Origin: Paraburkholderia sp. BL9I2N2
Lineage (GTDB): Bacteria > Pseudomonadota > Gammaproteobacteria > Burkholderiales > Burkholderiaceae
DNA: 64,000 bases
Reading direction: 5' to 3'
Assembly: GCF_004339745.1 (NCBI RefSeq)
Contig: NZ_SMGP01000001.1
Span: forward strand, 1,364,001 to 1,428,000
In this document: positions 61,093-64,000 of the stretch, piece by piece
Numbering within the stretch: position 1 is the first letter of the stretch
Layout of the letters: each line of letters begins with the position of its first letter
Position numbers and translations under genes: made by a program
Notes under the pieces: model-generated
The model's database searches: none
The model's input: the letters and a program-made list of their open reading frames with translations, nothing else
Told to the model about the DNA's origin: nothing

Positions 61093-62043
61093 ATGACCGC
61101 TTCAACTGTAAGCGTAGGAACAGCCGGCATACACTCGGTCGATCACTTCGCGCTCGAAGTTCCTCGACTCGACGAGGCGAGAGAATTCCTCACGGCCTTT
61201 GGATTTCGCGTGCAGGAGGAAGAAGGTCAGTTGCTGCTCCGTACTGCCGGCAGTGCCCACGTGTGGGCGCGGATTTTTGCCGGTACGCGTAAGCGATTGG
61301 CCTATTTGTCTCTGAACTGCTTCGCCGATGACTTCTCGAAGATCCGCGCACAGATCATCGAAGCGGGTGGACAAGAAGCGACACCTCGAATTGAGTCCGC
61401 CAAACATGAAGGGTTCTGGTTTGAAGACCCGGACGGCAATCTGTTACAGCTCAAGGCAGGGCCCAAGACGTCGCCAAATTTCAAGCCGCCTCGTGACGCT
61501 GAACCCGCGCTGCCTCGGCTACGCGGCGCGGTCGCCCGCGAGAACGCAGAGCCGGTTCAGCCGTTACGGCTTGCGCACGTCGTGATGTTCACCCCGGACA
61601 TTCGTCGCGCGGTCAGTTTCTATGAGCGTTCGGTTGGGGTGCGTCTGTCCGATGGCTCGGAAGGTATCGTGGCTTTCATGCACGCGCCTCACGGCAGCGA
61701 CCACCATATGATCGCGTTTGTTCAGGGGGCGGCAAAGGGTTGGCATCACAGCGCATGGGACGTTCCCGACGTCAACCACGTTGGCCTCGGCCAAATGCAG
61801 ATGCAGCGCGCTGGATACCGCGACGGTTGGGGCGTGGGCCGGCACGTGCTCGGCTCCAACTACTTTCACTACGTGCGCGACCCGTGGGGTTCATTCTGGG
61901 AGTATTCGGCCGATATCGACTTTATCGCCCCTGGCGGCCAATGGGCCGGCGGCAATCATCCGCCTGATGATTCACTCTATCTATGGGGGCCCGACGTGCC
62001 GGGCTACTTCTTCAAGAACACTGAAGACGGAGTGCGCGCATGA
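61093..62043 (+). CDS. Type I extradiol (VOC) dioxygenase
   Basis: The ATG at 61093 gives 316 residues with two VOC domains. The first contains IHSVDHFALEVPRLDEAREF; the second LRLAHVVMFTPDIRRAVSFY (His about 160), GWHHSAWDVPD (His about 218) and SFWEYSADIDF (Glu about 270), the His-His-Glu iron site. YFHYVRDPWGSFWEY is a hallmark of catechol 2,3-dioxygenase-type enzymes. It should cleave the catechol made by the preceding hydroxylase. It overlaps the next start by 4 nt (ATGA). Confidence 0.9.
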   Translation: MTASTVSVGTAGIHSVDHFALEVPRLDEAREFLTAFGFRVQEEEGQLLLRTAGSAHVWARIFAGTRKRLAYLSLNCFADDFSKIRAQIIEAGGQEATPRIESAKHEGFWFEDPDGNLLQLKAGPKTSPNFKPPRDAEPALPRLRGAVARENAEPVQPLRLAHVVMFTPDIRRAVSFYERSVGVRLSDGSEGIVAFMHAPHGSDHHMIAFVQGAAKGWHHSAWDVPDVNHVGLGQMQMQRAGYRDGWGVGRHVLGSNYFHYVRDPWGSFWEYSADIDFIAPGGQWAGGNHPPDDSLYLWGPDVPGYFFKNTEDGVRA

Positions 62044-62966
62044 GCAAGGTCATTATCACCTGCGCCATAACCGGAGCGATCCATACTCCGTCGATGTCGC
62101 CTTATCTGCCTGTTACGCCGGACGAGATCGCGCAGAGCGCCATTGAAGCAGCCCAGGCTGGAGCGGCGATCGTCCACTTACACGCGCGCGATCCCCTCGA
62201 TGGCCGTCCAACGCAGGCGCCGGAGTTGTTTCGCCGGTTCGTGCCCGCCATTAAGGAAGCCTCGGATGCGGTCATCAATATCACCACCGGCGGGGCGCCT
62301 ACGATGACGGTCGAGGAGCGGCTGCAACCGGCACTTGAATTGCGGCCCGAATTGGCGTCTCTCAACATGGGTTCAATGAACTTCGGGTTGTACGAAATGC
62401 TCGGGCGCTTCAAAGACAAGCTTAAATATGACTGGGAGCGCCCATATCTGGAAGGAAGCGACGATCGCATCTTCAAGAATACATTCAAGGATATCGCCTA
62501 CATCCTGCAATCGTGTAGCGAGAACGAAACCCGGTTCGAGATTGAGTGCTACGACATTGGCCATCTTTATACGGCCGCGCACTTTCTCGACAGGGCGCTC
62601 GTTAAGCCACCCCTTCTCATTCAGTCCGTATTTGGTCTACGCGGTGGCATTGGCGCACATGTCGAGGATCTCATGCATATGCGCCGTACGGCTGACCGAT
62701 TGTTCGGGAAAGATTATGTCTGGTCTGTGCTCGGGGCCGGGCGTAGCCAGATGCCGCTCGCGGCGATTTCTGCCTCTGTCGGCGGAAACGTGCGCGTCGG
62801 ACTCGAGGATTCTCTTTGGGATGGCCCCGGCAAGCTCGCAAGTAGCAACGCTACGCAGGTAAGGCGCGTTCGCACCATCATTGAAGCCCTGTCGCTTCAA
62901 GTGGCGACGCCTGATGAGGCTCGCGCCATGTTGAATCTCAAGGGACGCCACAGCGTCGGCTTCTAA
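62040..62966 (+). CDS. BKACE family (DUF849) beta-keto acid cleavage enzyme
   Basis: A 308-residue TIM-barrel protein. IITCAITGAIHTPSMSPYLP, AAIVHLHARDPLDGRPTQ (zinc-binding His 47 and His 49), NITTGGAPTMTVEERL, NMGSMNFGLYEM and RVGLEDSLWDGPGKLASSNA with the catalytic Glu/Asp region are all family motifs. BKACE enzymes condense a beta-keto acid with acetyl-CoA and split it into a CoA ester and acetoacetate. It is the last gene of the operon, translationally coupled to the dioxygenase, and may handle a beta-keto acid from ring cleavage. Confidence 0.92.
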   Translation: MSKVIITCAITGAIHTPSMSPYLPVTPDEIAQSAIEAAQAGAAIVHLHARDPLDGRPTQAPELFRRFVPAIKEASDAVINITTGGAPTMTVEERLQPALELRPELASLNMGSMNFGLYEMLGRFKDKLKYDWERPYLEGSDDRIFKNTFKDIAYILQSCSENETRFEIECYDIGHLYTAAHFLDRALVKPPLLIQSVFGLRGGIGAHVEDLMHMRRTADRLFGKDYVWSVLGAGRSQMPLAAISASVGGNVRVGLEDSLWDGPGKLASSNATQVRRVRTIIEALSLQVATPDEARAMLNLKGRHSVGF

Positions 62967-63030
62967 AGAGCCGTGTCTGCGATGCTTCGGCGTTGCCTGT
63001 GCCCAGGGCAATGCCGGAGCTACATTTCTG

Positions 63031-63159
63031 ATGTCGCGAGTAGAGATTCCCGCAGAGGCCATAGTCCGCATCGTTCGGAATGCGGATGGTCTCGTCTTCC
63101 ATATCGATTCGATTGGTATTGCGACGGGCGCAGAGCCGGATACTCGGCCGGCGCTCTAG
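63031..63159 (+). CDS. Possible small protein (42 aa)
   Basis: ATG at 63031 reads MSRVEIPAEAIVRIVRNADG, then LVFHIDSIGIATGAEPDTRP and AL. GGAG lies 11 nt upstream. It is either a tiny operon gene or the start of a truncated gene. The family is not recognised. Confidence 0.3.
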   Translation: MSRVEIPAEAIVRIVRNADGLVFHIDSIGIATGAEPDTRPAL

Positions 63160-63224
63160 TGGCCACGACGAGTGACGTCGTTCTAAAGATCGTCGTCACT
63201 CCCGGAACCCGGACTCGAATGCAC

Positions 63225-63884
63225 TCAGTCCAGCGTGGCTCGAGCGAGAAATGGGGCGAGGAGTTCCCGGGCGATCTCCGGCGTCACGACCTCGGAGGGT
63301 GCGAGCTTCTCGTAGGTGTAGCTCTCCGGGTCGTCGTAGATACGCTCCGCGATGAGCTTCGGCTTCGGCTCGTTCGTGTACGTGAAGATCTGGAAGAGGT
63401 GATGCGTCATCAGGTAGTGCGCCGCGGGGTCGGCGTCGATGCCGTGGTCCTTCAGGCACACGCCGGGCACGACGTGAGTCCATACGGCTTCCGTCGTGAC
63501 GCCGTAGTCGTCGACACCCATGTTCATGGTTCGTGCGCCCATCACGTTCTGGCGTGTTTCAGCGGCTTCGCGATAGAAACCTTCGACGGCCACCTTGCCC
63601 GTCAGGACGTGCATCTGGCGCCGGTCGCCAACGCGATACATCGGTTCCTCGACGGTGAGTTCAGGAACGATGATTTGATCCCAGTATCCCGCCACTTCCA
63701 GCAGCAAATGGCGCAAGTAGTTCTTTAACATGGCCCGATGATGCGGATTGGTCGTCTTGTGGAGAAATGCTTCGACTTCTCGGGGCCATTGGGTTACGTC
63801 GAACTTTGCGGGGACGTGCATCAACGTCAGCGCATCCGTTGTGGGCATTTCTCGGCCTGGCGCCGCCAGGGTGGCATATTTCAT
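63225..63884 (-). CDS. Hypothetical protein, possibly NTF2/SnoaL-like
   Basis: A 219-residue protein from an ATG with AGGAG 6 nt upstream. PAKFDVTQWPREVEAFLHKT, NPHHRAMLKNYLRHLLLEVA, GYWDQIIVPELTVEEPMYRV and VAVEGFYREA resemble an NTF2-like fold: a helical N-terminus, then a strand-rich body. The rest (MNMGVDDYGVTTEAVWTHVV, AAHYLMTHHLFQIFTYTN) has conserved-looking aromatic and His residues. I cannot name the family. It converges with the catabolic operon and may belong to the same pathway. Confidence 0.6.
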   Translation of the reverse strand: MKYATLAAPGREMPTTDALTLMHVPAKFDVTQWPREVEAFLHKTTNPHHRAMLKNYLRHLLLEVAGYWDQIIVPELTVEEPMYRVGDRRQMHVLTGKVAVEGFYREAAETRQNVMGARTMNMGVDDYGVTTEAVWTHVVPGVCLKDHGIDADPAAHYLMTHHLFQIFTYTNEPKPKLIAERIYDDPESYTYEKLAPSEVVTPEIARELLAPFLARATLD

Positions 63885-63956
63885 GACTTGCTCCTATGGG
63901 TTGCCCGTGGAAGTATGGTTGGGCGCTGCATCCGCGTCCAACGATGAATACTGACA

Positions 63957-63981
63957 TCGTGATCTCGAAGTGAGATCACGA
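63957..63981. promoter_or_regulatory. Perfect 10-bp-arm palindrome upstream of the 63225-63884 gene
   Basis: TCGTGATCTC (63957-63966) and GAGATCACGA (63972-63981) with a 5-nt spacer lie 73 bp upstream of the minus-strand start at 63884. This size and position suit an operator for a dimeric regulator. Confidence 0.45.
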
Positions 63982-64000
63982 CCCCCCACTCCGGGTTGGC

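Noticed and set aside
1..64000. tRNA, rRNA or CRISPR loci
   Set aside because: No cloverleaf-like segments, rRNA-like blocks or regularly spaced repeats were noticed on either strand; a dedicated scan was not possible.

Overview
The window is GC-rich, compactly coded accessory DNA from a beta-proteobacterium, most likely a Burkholderiaceae member (Paraburkholderia, Burkholderia or Cupriavidus type). That assignment rests on codon use, the insertion-sequence families and the plasmid gene set. It is a stretch of a large conjugative plasmid or integrative element with a defence segment, a pile-up of insertion sequences and a catabolic cluster. No rRNA, tRNA or CRISPR array was seen.

Region 1 (1-12.2 kb, mostly minus strand) is a plasmid maintenance block. 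It holds the 5' part of a TraB-like transfer protein, a DUF3085 protein, an SNF2-type helicase, a DUF6094 methyltransferase-like protein, DUF3275, a DUF6927-like protein, a KlcA/ArdB antirestriction protein, a DUF3577 (STY4534-type) protein and several unnamed proteins. Nine consecutive genes share a GC-rich hairpin 20-48 nt upstream of the start codon. The DNA upstream of klcA carries several long foldbacks. A 157-bp MITE-like element, an XRE regulator and an ACT-domain protein follow.

Region 2 (12.7-31.7 kb) is the transfer region. A winged-helix protein and a Fic protein form a toxin-antitoxin-like pair with a palindrome on the promoter. A VirB-type secretion operon runs on the minus strand in the order virB1, B11, B2, B3, B4, B5, small gene, B6, B8, B9, B10, VirB9-like lipoprotein, with most genes overlapping. 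A structured divergent region (candidate oriT) separates it from a MobH relaxase, a TraD coupling protein and a DUF4400 membrane protein on the plus strand. A SET-domain methyltransferase gene broken by one in-frame TGA and an AlpA-type regulator close the region.

Region 3 (32.1-44.9 kb) is a defence segment. An intact IS3-family element precedes a two-gene operon: a Cap4/DUF4297-like nuclease overlapping a 1643-residue STAND-like NTPase with a C-terminal PLD-like domain. This is the best candidate here for an undescribed antiviral system. After an IS66 remnant comes a class 2 OLD nuclease/UvrD helicase pair with Gabija-like architecture.

Region 4 (45.2-53.4 kb) is an insertion-sequence graveyard: an IS30 element inside an IS3 element inside an IS701 element, then IS110, IS5 and a second IS701 element. 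Target duplications and inverted repeats show the insertion order for most of them.

Region 5 (53.8-64 kb) is a catabolic cluster controlled by a GntR/FCD regulator. An SDR, a SnoaL-like protein and a ketosteroid-dehydrogenase-like flavoprotein are on the minus strand. A fumarylacetoacetate-hydrolase-like enzyme, a phenol-hydroxylase-like flavoprotein, an extradiol (VOC) dioxygenase and a BKACE enzyme are on the plus strand. Together they look like a route that aromatises, hydroxylates and cleaves an alicyclic or aromatic ring; the substrate cannot be told from sequence.
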